From NCBI RefSeq assembly GCF_910592395.1, contig NC_088312.1:12092001-12156000 (forward strand): a stretch of 64,000 nt of DNA, written 5' to 3'. This stretch comes from Lineus longissimus (Eukaryota; Nemertea; Pilidiophora; Heteronemertea; Lineidae). The notes under the pieces are model-generated. The model made no database searches. It was not told the origin of the DNA and saw nothing but the letters and a program-made list of their open reading frames with translations. This document shows, piece after piece, positions 10,756-21,530 of the stretch; within the stretch, counting starts at the first letter, position 1; every line of letters starts with the position of its first letter. The translations under genes were made by a program, and so were the position numbers.

Positions 10756-12837
10756 ATTAAATGGCCAGAGCCATTGTGCTCACCTCATGTGGAGGAAAGA
10801 TGGATAAAGAGCATGGTATTGTGTCATGTAGTGTTAGGTTTGATGTAGGTCCAAGCAATTACAATTTCCCCAAAATGGCCAATTTACAGTACATTCGACC
10901 TCTGTGACCTTGAAAAGTAGGTCAAATCAAAGAAGACCCGGGTGACACATTGAATGATTGTTAGAATTAGATGTACCTATGATATAAAATTGGTGCCAAT
11001 CGGGCAAGTCATTACTAGGAATAATGGCATTTTGAAGAATTTAGGATTTGGCCCCCTTCCTGGAGGCCAAACGGCAAATCAGATCGCACCAAACTTCGGT
11101 ACCTGAGATCACCTGACCAAGGGGTACATGTGTACTTAATTTGTGATCAATAGTCATTGCAGTTAAGAAACGTGCCATAGTTACGGCCTGACGGCGAATT
11201 TACGCCATTTGACCTCTGTGACCTTGACAAGAAGGTCAAATTAAAAACCTGTGTGACATATACTGTATGGTGGTTAGATGTACCCATGATATCAAATTGG
11301 TGGCAATCGGGCAAGAAGTTAAGGAATAATCACATTTTTAAGGTTTTTGGATTTTGCCCCCTGGTGGTCAAGTGGTGAATCATATTGGACCAAACTTTGG
11401 TCCCTGAGATCACCTGACTTAAGGGGTAAATGTGTACCAAATTTGGTATCAATAGTCATTGCAGTTTAGAAACGTGCCATCGTTACATCCTAACGGTCAA
11501 TTTACACCATTTGACCTCTGTGACCTTGAAAAGGAGGTCAAATCAAAAACCCGGAGGATATATGATGTACCTTTGCTAGAAGTACCTACCATATTTTTCT
11601 CAAAATTTCCCGACTACTATTAAGGGAGATATTGCATATTTTCACTTTTAACGTTTGGCCCCCTGGTGGCCAAACCATGAAACGAATCGGACCGAAACTT
11701 GGTCTCCAATGTGTCATTACATAAGGGTACATGTGTACCAAGTTTCAACTCAATAGCTCTAACAGTTACGAAACGTGCCCTGCTAACGGACGACGGACGA
11801 CGACGACGACGAGGGACGCTACGGTATCAGTGAGTGCTCTGGGTAGCCAAAGTGTAACTGATATCCAAAGTGACCCAGTTGCTGGCATATTATAGCCTCG
11901 GTTTAGTATACCTGGTTAGCATAAACTTGGCCGCCCACTGACATAGATTCATGCATAATACGTCCTAGTTTACCTATATTAGGAATGTAAACAATAATAG
12001 TGCCATGGTTTGATGACCAGAAAGGGTGTAAATTGTACTCATTCACTACAGTAAGACATGGTCAATACCATGGAATTGACCTTCTGCACTTGAGGTATCA
12101 GAAACAAAATCTATCCCTATTACAAGATCAAAGGAATATGCCGCCTTGCAAACAAGCAGCCTGCTGAGTTTGAGAGATTATAGCAGACAAGTGTATACAC
12201 AAATTAACCCAAATGTGTGTAATTAATCAAGCAGAAAGGTCACTGTACCAGGCTGTATCATGATACCATACACAAGTTGACCACCAAGAATGTTATTGAC
12301 AGTTTAGTTGAGGGGGAGAGGGCTGTGCTGGGTGGACTCCAGCCATTCACAAGCTTCATACATCAAGGGGTGTGCATATTCATTGAGAAAAGTGGTTGAA
12401 TTCCACAGCCAAGATGTCAATCAAAGGTCTGCCATCAATGGTCTCTTGTTTTAGACATAGAAACTTTTTCTATCCCAATTAGAAGTTGGGGGTGGGGTGT
12501 GTGTTGGACAGTACTCACAATGAAATGCATTTTATGCTCTCAAAAGTGCTTAAATGGAATACATGTTGCATAAGGATTGTAGTGTGGTATGTTTTTAACA
12601 ATATTAAGAATGTTCATTGAGGTAAAAAAAGATTTGGGCTGTGTCAGAGTCATTTCAAATAATGACCCCAGCTATCAATGCACTATCTGAGATCATAGTG
12701 CATTGAAACTGGAATGCACTAGATAGTACACAAACTAGGTCAATCCAGAACGAGGCTGACTTTGGCCTATTTTGTATAAGTTTTGACCCATGTTGTACAC
12801 TGTATGGGATAAGCTCACCTCTCCTAAGAGGTGAGCT
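10756..12837 (-). mobile_element. HINE-type repeat, family A copy 1 (reversed)
   Basis: Read on the minus strand it starts AGCTCACCTCTTAGGAGAGGTGAGCT at its right end, runs through a short CGTC microsatellite (about 11790-11825) and three core modules of about 300 bp, and ends in GGTGAGCACAATGGC..GGCCATTTAAT at its left end. It sits inside family D copy 1. The family D copy at 58110 shows the uninterrupted sequence there. A 975-bp TIR element (11828-12802) is inserted near its 5' end. Confidence 0.75.
11828..12802. mobile_element. 975-bp TIR element with TAT duplication
   Basis: Other family A copies read straight through at GGTATGGG. Here that site is split into GGTAT (to 11827) and TATGGG (from 12803), with CAGTG at the left end and CACTG at the right. 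This gives a 3-bp duplication TAT and TIRs that match for 5 bases and then only loosely. No coding remains are seen. The superfamily is unresolved. Confidence 0.6.
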
Positions 12838-13234
12838 AAAAACGAATATGTTAATTTGCAAAATTAAAAGCAGATTTCACCACTAACCAGTCAAATCGGA
12901 ATACGACGGCGCAAAATGCTCTCGCTCCTTTCTGTAAAGCTACCGATAAAGGGATATCTTCCGTTGCCTCCTGTAATATTTACATATACCATGGCTGATT
13001 AGTTCAATCATATTTCATCCAGCTGGCAGCTCTGCATTGGCAATTTTAGTGGTATAACGTGTTCTCTTGACCTTCAAACAGTAGTTTAAAGCCGATATTT
13101 ACTACTTTACACCCTCAGTCCAATGTTATTAGGTCATCCAGCTGAGCGCCAGGCCCTTGGGCCTCTTGTTAGTAGGTAACGTCATTAGGCATGTCTTCAG
13201 GTTTGGGGCAAGGAGGATACCGCGGTGACGTCAC

Positions 13235-13772
13235 GGCTTTTCCAAGATGGCGCTGCATATTGTAAACAAACTCGATCCACGGCCAAGGGAAAATCAAGTC
13301 ATCAAAAAAGTTAGATTTTTCGCATCAAATCAGAGTTATTAGTACTTTTCTGCTATGAAATAAGTCTTCAGACAATAAGCTATCATTTGAATAATGAAAA
13401 GTGCTGTTTTGATGGGGAAAATAGGGTTTTTTAAACCAAATAGCCGGGCACCGATCTTCCAAAATTAGCGATGGTTTCAAAACAGTCTCCAAGATATGGG
13501 GCAATCTCTTCATTATCATAATGGGATTTGGAGGCATGTTTACAGATTTTACAAGTTCGAGACCTCATCATCATCATCAATAATATCTAAGGCATTTGCC
13601 TGTGGATATGGATATTGCCGGTATGCAAATGCTTTTGAAACGCGAGCCGCGCAGGTGTGGTTGGTGTTGAGCTATAGTGTTTCATTGCAGTGAGATCACA
13701 ACTTAAACATTGTCCTTTGACTCTCTCGCTAGGCAGTTTTAAAAATGAGGTGCCTAGCCAACGTTAATTCCC
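13235..13772. other. TIR-element left interior and LINE 3' UTR
   Basis: Non-coding. It probably holds the left interior of the 6.36 kb element and the short 3' untranslated region of the LINE. The boundary is not clear. A short ATC repeat at 13564-13583 could be the LINE tail on its own strand, but this is uncertain. Confidence 0.4.
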
Positions 13773-16664
13773 TTAAAAGTCAAATCTAAGGTCTCGCCAA
13801 GTTTTGTCCAGGGCGGCCTTGAAGCCCTGTACTGTCTTGACTGCGACAACATCGCCTGGCAGGTTATTCCATGGGTTCACGACCCGCTCACAGAAACTCA
13901 GTCGCCTCAGTTCGGTGTTCACTCGCCTTTTTTGAAGCTTGTGGTCGTGGCCCCTGGTCCGCCGTAAGTTCACTGGGGCAGGGGGGAGCAGTTTCTCGAC
14001 ATCCCCACCACTAAGTCCTTTGATATACTTGAAGGTCTGAATCATATCTCCTCTAGCTCTCCTGTAGGCCAGAGAGTGGAGGTTCAGCGTTTCTAACCTT
14101 TGACGATACGGATGGGTTCTTATCGCTGTGGCCAGTTTAGTTGCCCTCCTTTGGACAGACTCTAGGGTGCTCTTATCTTTCTTATGCTTTAAGAACAGGG
14201 CCTGGTTGCAGAATTCAAGGTGAGGGCGCACTAGCGTAGAGTAAAGCGTCTTTATCACAGGCACACTCCTCGATGACACGTTACGTTTAATTGTCCATAG
14301 GATCCGGTTTGCCTTTGCTGCAGTGTCCGTGACGTGTTGGGAAAAAGAGAGATTTGAAGTGACTTTAACCCCAAGGTCTTTCTCGGCATCGCTAGCTCTT
14401 AGGTTCGTCCTCGCATGGCCTAGTCCGATTGAGTAATCCACACATGGGTTATTACACCCGATATGTAGACAACTACATTTGACGGGGTTCGGGGTAAGTA
14501 GCCATTTCAGGCACCAGCGACTCAGCCTGTCAATGTCCTCCTGTAGGATAAGACTGTCCAGGATCCTCCTGATACTCCTATAGATTTTCAAATCATCTGC
14601 CAGAAGCTTTCCACTTGAGTCGAACATCCGTGGTATGTCGTTGACATACAGGACGAATAGGATGGGCCCCAGGACACTGCCTTGGGGGATCCCACTCATC
14701 ACTGGACTCATTTCCGACGCTACACCCTGTACTGTTATGTACATAGTACGGTCCGTGAGGAAGCTCCGTGTCCATTTTAACAACTGTTCGCATACACCCA
14801 TGGCCTGCAGTTTGATTAACAAGCGACGATGTGGCACTGTATCGAACGCCTTGCTGAAGTCGACGTAGATCACATCGACCGGCTCCTTGTTGTCTAGTCG
14901 CTGAGTGATGTCATCAAATGTCTCAATGAGGTTTGTCTGACACCCCTTCCTCGGCAGGAAGCCGTGTTGATGGCTGGTCAACTGACCAGATGATACCATG
15001 AATTCTAGGAACGCCTCCCTGATGAATGACTCAAGTATCTTGCATAGCACCGCTGTCAGGCTGATTGGCCTGTAATTAACGGGCTCTGCTGGGTCACCTT
15101 TACGTTTGAAGATAGGAGAAACTCGGGCAGTTTTCCAGTCTGTAGGAACTAGTCCTTCATTCACGGACCTGTTGAAGATTATGGTTACCGGCACAGCTAT
15201 CTCCATTGCTGTCTCCTTCAGTATTCTTGGGTGAATACTGTCTGGGCCTGCAGATTTGTTCACGTTGACCTCCTTCAGTTTTTTTTTTACCTTGGACTCT
15301 GTGATCTCTATGGGTGGCATAATGGCCTGTGGTGGTTCCAAGACGGGGAGATTATCTGTCGGTTCGTTCGTAAACACTGATGCAAACTGGGCTCTGAGCA
15401 TGTTTGCCTTTTCCTCGTCAGTGGTGGCATGAGTCCCATTTTTATCCCGTAGTGTGGGGATGTCTCTTCTCACTGTTGTTTGGCTGCGTACATAGCTCCA
15501 GAAGGCTTTTGGGTTTTTCTTGCTTTCCTCAGCGAGTCTTGCCTCAAAGTCTGCTTTTTTTGTCCTGGTGGCCCTACGAAGTCTGTTACGTGCCGTCTTG
15601 AATGCCTGATGATTATCCTCTGTGCTTGCGTGGGTGTACCGTCTCCAAGTGCGGTTCTTCTCCCGTCTAAGTTCCGTGGTTTCATGGTCACAATAGGGTG
15701 CCTTCCGTATGCGTGGTCCTCCTTTGGATTGGGGAACACATTTATTGATCTCGGTGAGTATCGTATCCTTGAAGAATATCCAGGCATCGTTACATGTGGG
15801 TGCGTGGTGTAGGTAATCCCAGTTTGTTTGTCCCAAGTTTTCACGGAGCAGTGTGTAGTTTCCCTTGTGGTACTGCAGTTTTGGTTCGGGTCCCGCCTCT
15901 CTGCGGAGCAGTGTGATGTTGACTTCTACAACCATGCATATGTGATCACTAAGTCCCAATGGGGGTAAGTATCGGATGCCCTTAATTATGTCGGGGTCTG
16001 AGCTGAGAACGACATCATCTACTTTGGGCTCCTGGCCGTGGCGATAGCGGGTTGGACGGTCCACGTGCTGGCACAAGAGGTTATCCATCACTGTTACTTG
16101 GAAGGCCCTATCAAGCGGTTTTACTCCCGTGGCGTTGGGGTCGCCCCACACAATCGATGAGTGATTCACATCCCCCACTAGCAACAAGTTGCAGTTCTTA
16201 TGACAGAGGTCCTCGATCAGCTTATTCAATGCGAAGGAATTACTGGGGTCAGAATTTGGGCTCCTGTAGACACATCCCAGGGTCACTGGTCTTGGGCGTG
16301 CGGGGATGGTGACCCATAATGACTCCTTGAACGCTGTGTTTGTAATTGGATGCACTGCGGCTGGTTCGATGTTGCTCCCCTCTTTTGTCCAGATGCCTGT
16401 CCCGCGCAGTCCTATTTGCTCTAAGTTATGGTATGGGGCACTATAGCCTGGTAATTTTAGGTCAGATTCCCTGAGTGGTTCGCCGAACTTAGGTTGGAGC
16501 TCGGTGATACAGATAATGTCGGGGGCAGATGTCTGCAGTAACGCTATTAGTTCGTCCTTCTTATTGGAGAAAGTATCACAGTTAGTATATAGGATATGTA
16601 CAATATCAGCAACGGGGGCCTTACTCAATATGGAACTATTTACAGTTGTGGGAGAACCATCTAG
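13773..16664 (-). CDS. CR1-clade LINE ORF2: endonuclease and reverse transcriptase
   Basis: An open frame of 951 codons from 16628 (963 from the codon after the upstream TGA). It begins with an AP-type endonuclease (about residues 10-235) with HILYTNCDTFSNKKDEL, GDVNH and the catalytic-type LSDH. It continues with a reverse transcriptase (about 460-745) carrying YVDFSKAFDTVPH, SGIPQGSVLGP and the active-site block LLADDLKIY. The C-terminal region (CNQALFLKH..RRATKLA) is typical of CR1-like LINEs. There are no internal stops. No ATG precedes the endonuclease domain: the first in-frame methionine lies well inside it. The frame is continuous with ORF1 across a single TGA (16665-16667), so translation probably depends on readthrough or another non-standard route. 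Confidence 0.93.
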   Translation of the reverse strand, partial: LDGSPTTVNSSILSKAPVADIVHILYTNCDTFSNKKDELIALLQTSAPDIICITELQPKFGEPLRESDLKLPGYSAPYHNLEQIGLRGTGIWTKEGSNIEPAAVHPITNTAFKESLWVTIPARPRPVTLGCVYRSPNSDPSNSFALNKLIEDLCHKNCNLLLVGDVNHSSIVWGDPNATGVKPLDRAFQVTVMDNLLCQHVDRPTRYRHGQEPKVDDVVLSSDPDIIKGIRYLPPLGLSDHICMVVEVNITLLRREAGPEPKLQYHKGNYTLLRENLGQTNWDYLHHAPTCNDAWIFFKDTILTEINKCVPQSKGGPRIRKAPYCDHETTELRREKNRTWRRYTHASTEDNHQAFKTARNRLRRATRTKKADFEARLAEESKKNPKAFWSYVRSQTTVRRDIPTLRDKNGTHATTDEEKANMLRAQFASVFTNEPTDNLPVLEPPQAIMPPIEITESKVKKKLKEVNVNKSAGPDSIHPRILKETAMEIAVPVTIIFNRSVNEGLVPTDWKTARVSPIFKRKGDPAEPVNYRPISLTAVLCKILESFIREAFLEFMVSSGQLTSHQHGFLPRKGCQTNLIETFDDITQRLDNKEPVDVIYVDFSKAFDTVPHRRLLIKLQAMGVCEQLLKWTRSFLTDRTMYITVQGVASEMSPVMSGIPQGSVLGPILFVLYVNDIPRMFDSSGKLLADDLKIYRSIRRILDSLILQEDIDRLSRWCLKWLLTPNPVKCSCLHIGCNNPCVDYSIGLGHARTNLRASDAEKDLGVKVTSNLSFSQHVTDTAAKANRILWTIKRNVSSRSVPVIKTLYSTLVRPHLEFCNQALFLKHKKDKSTLESVQRRATKLATAIRTHPYRQRLETLNLHSLAYRRARGDMIQTFKYIKGLSGGDVEKLLPPAPVNLRRTRGHDHKLQKRRVNTELRRLSFCERVVNPWNNLPGDVVAVKTVQGFKAALDKTWRDLRFDF

Positions 16665-16672
16665 TCATTGAT
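16658..16672 (-). promoter_or_regulatory. TGA-CTA-G stop context between LINE ORF1 and ORF2
   Basis: The ORF1 stop reads CAA TGA CTA GAT on the minus strand. ORF2 continues in the same frame with no start codon before its endonuclease. UGA followed by CUAG is the best-known leaky stop context in animal genes and alphaviruses. That this stop is read through is inference. Confidence 0.6.
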
Positions 16673-18432
16673 TATTCTCGGTATTCTCATCTTCCTTCGG
16701 TTCCGCATCGCGACGAAGCCTGCGCCTATTCCTCACTGTCACAATTTTATTACCTTGTATCTTCAGATCAGTTTCACCAGCCTCAATTCTGTCATCTAGT
16801 TCCTTGCGGAGGTTTTTGTATGCGTCACTTTGCTTTTTTGTTCTATCCTGGATGCAGTGTACTCCTTTGAGGCTATCAGGGGCAGCCCGACGTACTTCCA
16901 GGAATGCGTCAAAACAGACTTGTTTATCGTGTTCACTCCTGAAGATTGCTTTCAGTGGTTTAGGACCTTTGAAGTCAGCCCCAACAGCCGTCCTGACCAT
17001 GACCCTCGGCCTAGGAGGGTGAAACAGGCCTAGAGTGTCTGATAGGAAGTCAAGCAGGGCTTTATCGTCATGTTCCTTCCTCACATTTACTCTGCGTTCA
17101 CCAGACTCCTCTAGGTTGAAAAATATCAGGTTTGTTTTACGCCTCTCTGCATCAGCTAGCTCAGACCGTAGTTCCTCTAGTTTCATATCAATCTGCCCTC
17201 CTGGTATCTCAACATTGATGTCCCGAATAATGTCCTTTTTTAGGTTCTCTAATTCTGCCCCTAATTTGGTACGATTAATAATTGGCTTATTTTTCAGTTC
17301 CTGGACATCAAGTGCCAATTTTTCTACAACTGAGACATCCGCTTTACGATTTAGGGCCTCCATTATGGTAGTCTGGTTCAACTCCATTTTCCCCAGGATT
17401 GTGGTGAGGGTAGACATTTGGTCGTTAAGTTTATCAAGCCGCGAGTTCAAATGATCACTTCTGGCGGATGCTCGGGCATCATGAATCAGTTCTCCCTTGG
17501 TTAAGATGCCCCTGCATGTAGGGCATGTGTACATGTGATTCGACATCATTGGGTCAATGCTTTGGATAAGACTCAGCGAGACTGGGCTACACGTGTTGCA
17601 GATAGGGCGCTCACAAAAATTGCATTTGGTGATCTCAGCATCCAGTATGATGGTATCTCCACAATCTAGGCAAGGTGCGCGACCCTTATGGGCGGTCGGC
17701 GTAGAGGTGGCTCGGGCTAGGTCAGGAGCAGACGAAACTCTATGCATTCCATTGGAATTCGACCTGTACCGTTTCCTCCTCTTGGTGTCAGATCTGGTTC
17801 CGTCCTGTGGGGGGGGGGGGGGGGGGGGTACCATCGGGTAACGAGAGAATGTGCCCCTGGGGTTGGCTCTGTGAGGGGTTTTTCCAGAAATGCATTTTAA
17901 GCGATTTTCTCCGAAGGTTCTCCATCCCTTGTCGGCCTCTGTCTGCATGATTGGTATGGTCGGGGTTGTCCGTGAGGTTCATGGTTGCCTCACTAATTTC
18001 GCAGGAGTAAGTGGCCTGGCTGGTGGTTAAGGGGAGAGTGCTAGCGTTAATACTCTCATCAAAGGCCAGAGAGTCATACGGCAGGATGGGGTTAATGGGC
18101 TTTCCATCATTGCTGTTATTAGCGCGGTCCGCAAGTTGGCTCTGTGATGATAATGAGCCAATACCCGGGCCACCAGATGCTATTATAATAGTCTTATCTG
18201 AGTCTAGTTCCTCCATACTGGTCGTGCATTCCATACTCTTATCGGGGGTGGCACTATCGTAGTCTTCATTAACGTTCACCACAGGCACAGGTTCAGCAGC
18301 AGGTTTTTCATGGGTAGGCCTACTATTAGCCTTGTCAGTGACACTTACAGGCTTGGCACTAGCAGTTATGTTGGAAGGCGGCCTGTCCCAGGCGTTGTTC
18401 GTTGGTTTCCCGGATGTGTTTTTGGTTGGCAT
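16665..18432 (-). pseudogene. CR1-clade LINE ORF1, zinc-finger and coiled-coil protein, one frameshift
   Basis: A nucleic-acid-binding type ORF1. The ATG at 18432 opens a frame rich in S, T and N that reaches a proline stretch. The rest continues in another frame down to TGA at 16665-16667. The two frames overlap across a run of 20 G on the plus strand (17809-17828), so one run-length change separates them. This may be a real inactivating slip or a sequencing error. The downstream part has eight cysteines in PHD/RING-like spacing (C93, C96, C109, C112, C117, C120, C142, C145 of the frame opening at 17948), then a predicted coiled coil (about 155-270) and a basic C-terminus. It is directly upstream of ORF2 and in the same frame. 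Confidence 0.85.
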
Positions 18433-19538
18433 AGTGGATATACACTATGATTCTGTGTAATGCACCGTATACGCAGTTACCGGTGTGTCAGCGTGTGTTT
18501 GTTTACAAACAATCAGTTGAGTTGACAGTTGGTGGAGTAGCGTTCGATGCATGCAGTTATTGCGGGAGCGGTGACCGGGCTGAACACACACAGTCACTGA
18601 TTAACTAGCAGAAATAAAGAGCATACAGTACCCGTGATCCATGGATTTTTAGGTCCTTCCTCGTTATCAGCGGCGGATGCACAGGAGAATCCGAGAATAG
18701 GGTTGTTAGCTCGGCCGGACAGTGGAATGCTCAGCGATCCAAGATGGCGGCCTTGGGCGCGAAGTGTGAAAGACCGAATAAAAGTATTTACAGAGACACG
18801 TAGGATGGATGATTGATCACGAAACTCCGTCAGGATATCATCGGGTCGATACTACACCAGATTAGTTGACATAAATAGCGGGATAGTCATGAGAACAAAT
18901 GAATTTGGCAAAAATTCCGGAGCTAAAATCATTCAACACCACACCCGCGCGCATGCTCAATCAACCGTGAGAGACCTGTAATACCTAAAACTCGCATAGA
19001 TCCCCATAGATCCCCTCTATTTTTCGAGTTAGCGCCCCTGTAAGATCATGCATTTTCGGACACTAGAACGAAATCTTCCTGCGGATATCGCGGTTTCGGT
19101 GATGATTTAAGGAGAAATTGACTGTTCTTAGAGTTGTATGGGACAGAAATGAGTTCATACTTCATGAATACATGAATATATTATGATATGGGCGGGCTTC
19201 TAAGTCAAAACAATAACAAACTCAACTGCATCTCTACTGTATATTGCGTAGTGCATTGCCTAGTGTATTTCGTAGTGTATTTTAGCGGAGACATTATTTC
19301 CGCACTTTGGCCACGTCAAACGTCTTTTTTATTCGTGGAAGTTAATCTGCTCTGTAAATTTTATTTTACACAGGAAGAATCCATACTAGGTATTGCAATA
19401 TTTCATGTCTATTGGTGTTTTTGTGTACAGGAGCGCACCAGACAGTGAGACGTGGAGGTTGTGTTCAGTGCTGGTGCTGTCAGTAGACTGAATCTGATTG
19501 GCCATAGCGATCACTAATATGGGTCGGGATCACGTGAT
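18433..19538 (-). other. LINE 5' region and right interior of the TIR element
   Basis: Non-coding. The part next to ORF1 (18433 to about 18900) is probably the LINE 5' untranslated region. It includes CCAAGATGGCGGCC near 18739, a YY1-like site of the kind found in LINE promoters. The right part belongs to the 6.36 kb element. The exact LINE 5' end was not found. Confidence 0.4.
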
Positions 19539-19573
19539 GTGACGTCACCGCGGTATCCTCCTTGGGTTTGGGG

Positions 19574-19930
19574 ACTCAAGTTTCGAGGTTCAGGGACTCG
19601 GCTAGCCGTGCGGCTTGTGTACGGAGGATTTTGTGAGAATAAATTCAGAAAAAGGAACTTTATTTCTTGTCCGAATTTCTCAGCCCAAGGAACCTGAACC
19701 AGGGAAGATGTCCACAGAACAATTCGCAGATGGTTAATATTTATATAGACTAAGAAAATTTATTTCCATGTTGCTAGATGATCACGAAAATTAACTGCAC
19801 ATGCTGCAGGCGTCGAGGTTGTTCATTCATGACAATACATTTGCTGATTTCTATCTGTGTCCAGTGGTGTAAGAAGACTTTGACATGATATACCTGACAT
19901 GTGTCTTTCGTGGAATGGGGATTTTGTTCC
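19574..19930. other. End of gypsy-1 LTR and start of family E flank
   Basis: Non-coding. It carries an AATAAA at about 19642 followed by a T-rich stretch, consistent with the end of the gypsy-1 LTR. The sequence just left of 19940 (GGGGATTTTGTTCCATGCCAGAC) is family E sequence, also seen near 22725 and 31305. Confidence 0.45.
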
Positions 19931-20079
19931 ATGCCAGACGGTAGGTGATAAAGCTTGGAACCAGTGAAACCTTGAAACCAGTGATAAACCTTGGAATCAG
20001 TCCTAAAAATGCATAAAAACATGAAATAATGCCATTTGAACCTAAGGTGGTTACGAATCAATATTTGGAGCTTATTTTT

Positions 20080-21530
20080 GGCTCACCGTTAGGGGAGTCT
20101 ATACGATAGCCCTGTGTCCGTCGTCGTCCGTATCCTGTGTGGCACGTTTCTTAACCGCTTGTGCTATGAACTTGCAACTTTGTACACATTATGACCAAGG
20201 TCACATGACCTCTGACAGCCAATTTAGGTCCGGTCTGATTCTTCACCTGGCCATCAGGGGGCTAAAACCAAAAACTTTAAAAATCCGATAACTCGTTTAT
20301 TACTTCTTTTTTGTTGCTAAAATTTTTATGGTGGGTAACCCTAGCAAGGATACATCACATATCATACGGGTTTTTGATTTGACCTACTTGTCAAGGTCAC
20401 AGAGGTCAAACTCTAAAATTTCACCGATAGTGGCACGTTTTGTCTTTATTCGTCCTATAGTCTTTAAATCTGGTATGTAGACACCTGTTACGTAGCTCTA
20501 CATGTTGACAAAAAATCAGGTCAATGTGGCGTAGTTTTCAAGGTCACAGAGGTCAAATGGTGTGAATTGGCCGTTTGTGTGTAAATACGGCACGTTTCTT
20601 AACTACTAAAGCTATGAACTTAAACTTGGTACACACGACCCCCTAGGTCAGATGACCTGTGACACTGATTTACGGTCCAGTCTGATTCTTAACTTGGCCA
20701 CCAGGGGTCAAAACAAAAAATTTGAATAGTGCCATATCTCGCTTATTACTGATTAGCTTTTGGTAAAAATTTTATGGTAGATACTCCTAGCAAGGATACA
20801 TCACATATGATACGGGTTTTTGATTTGACGTACTTGTCAAGGTCACAGAGGTCAAATGGCGTAAATTGGCCATTTGAGCGTAACTGTGGAACGGTTGTTA
20901 ACCCCTAAGGCTATGAACTTGAGACTTTGTACAAAGGACCCCCTAGGTCAGCTGACCTCTGACCCTGATTTCAGTCCGGTCTGATTCTCGACTTGGATAC
21001 CAGGGGGCCAAAAGTGAAAACCTAGAAAGTGTGATATCTCTCTTATTAGTGATTCGTTTTCAATAACATTTTTATGGTAGGTTCTCCTTGCAAGGATACA
21101 TCACATATCATATGAGTTTTTGATTTGACCTACTTTTCAAGGTCACAGAGGTCAAATTGCGTAAATTGGCCGTTTGGTTGTAACTATGGCACGTTTCTTA
21201 ACCACTAAAGCTATGAACTTGAAATTTGGTACACATGACTCCCTACGTCATGTTACCTCGGACACTGAATTTCGATCTGATCTAGTACTCAACTTGGCCA
21301 CCAGGAGGCCAAAACTAAAATAGGTAAAAAGTGCAATATCTCGTTTAATAGTGACTTGTTTTTGATGATATTCTTATGGTACTTACTCCAAGCAACGATA
21401 CATCATGTCACATGTCATACCGACTTTGGTTTGACCTATATACTATACATGTACAATGTTTCTTAACCAGGATGAATTCCAAAGCACCAAATATCTATAC
21501 GGTGAGCACAATGGCCCCTGGCCGTTTCAT
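20080..21530 (+). mobile_element. HINE-type repeat, family B copy 1
   Basis: It starts GGCTCACCGTTAGGGGAGTC after a T run. A short CGTCGTC region and four to five tandem core modules of about 300 bp follow, each with GGCACGTTTCTTAACC, a GTCAGATGACCT-like segment, a CACCAGGGGGCC-like segment and CAAGGTCACAGAGGTCAAA. The end is GGTGAGCACAATGGCCCCTGGCC plus GTTTCAT, with a 3' hairpin. The plan is that of family A. It is inserted within FB-4. Confidence 0.75.

Larger units (their letters stand above)
9280..13169 (+). mobile_element. HINE-type repeat, family D copy 1 (hosts family A copy)
   Basis: The 5' end is a short palindrome, AGCTCAGCTGACAAAGTCAGC..AGCT, placed after a T run. The 3' end has CAGCTGAGC, the inverted match of the 5' start, then the hairpin AGGCCCTTGGGCCT and CTTGTT. 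Subterminal inverted repeats, a 3' hairpin, insertion at T runs and no visible target duplication are features described for Helentron-associated interspersed elements (HINEs). Two other family D copies lie at 36503 and 57366. This copy is split at 10756-12837 by a reversed family A repeat. It is non-coding. Confidence 0.75.
13209..19564. mobile_element. 6.36 kb TIR element with 26-bp TIR, hosts CR1 LINE
   Basis: The ends are perfect 26-bp inverted repeats beginning CAAGGAGGATACCGCGG and containing a TGACGTCA palindrome (13209-13234 and 19539-19564). The 9-bp target duplication GGTTTGGGG is perfect at 13200-13208 and 19565-19573. The outer parts (13235-13690 and about 19000-19538) are non-coding. 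The centre is a CR1-type LINE on the minus strand, most simply a later insertion into a smaller non-autonomous element. Terminal repeats plus a 9-bp duplication suggest a cut-and-paste DNA transposon; the superfamily is not clear. Confidence 0.85.

Noticed and set aside
15470-15844. ORFs antisense to the LINE
   Set aside because: Shadows of the ORF2 coding sequence.
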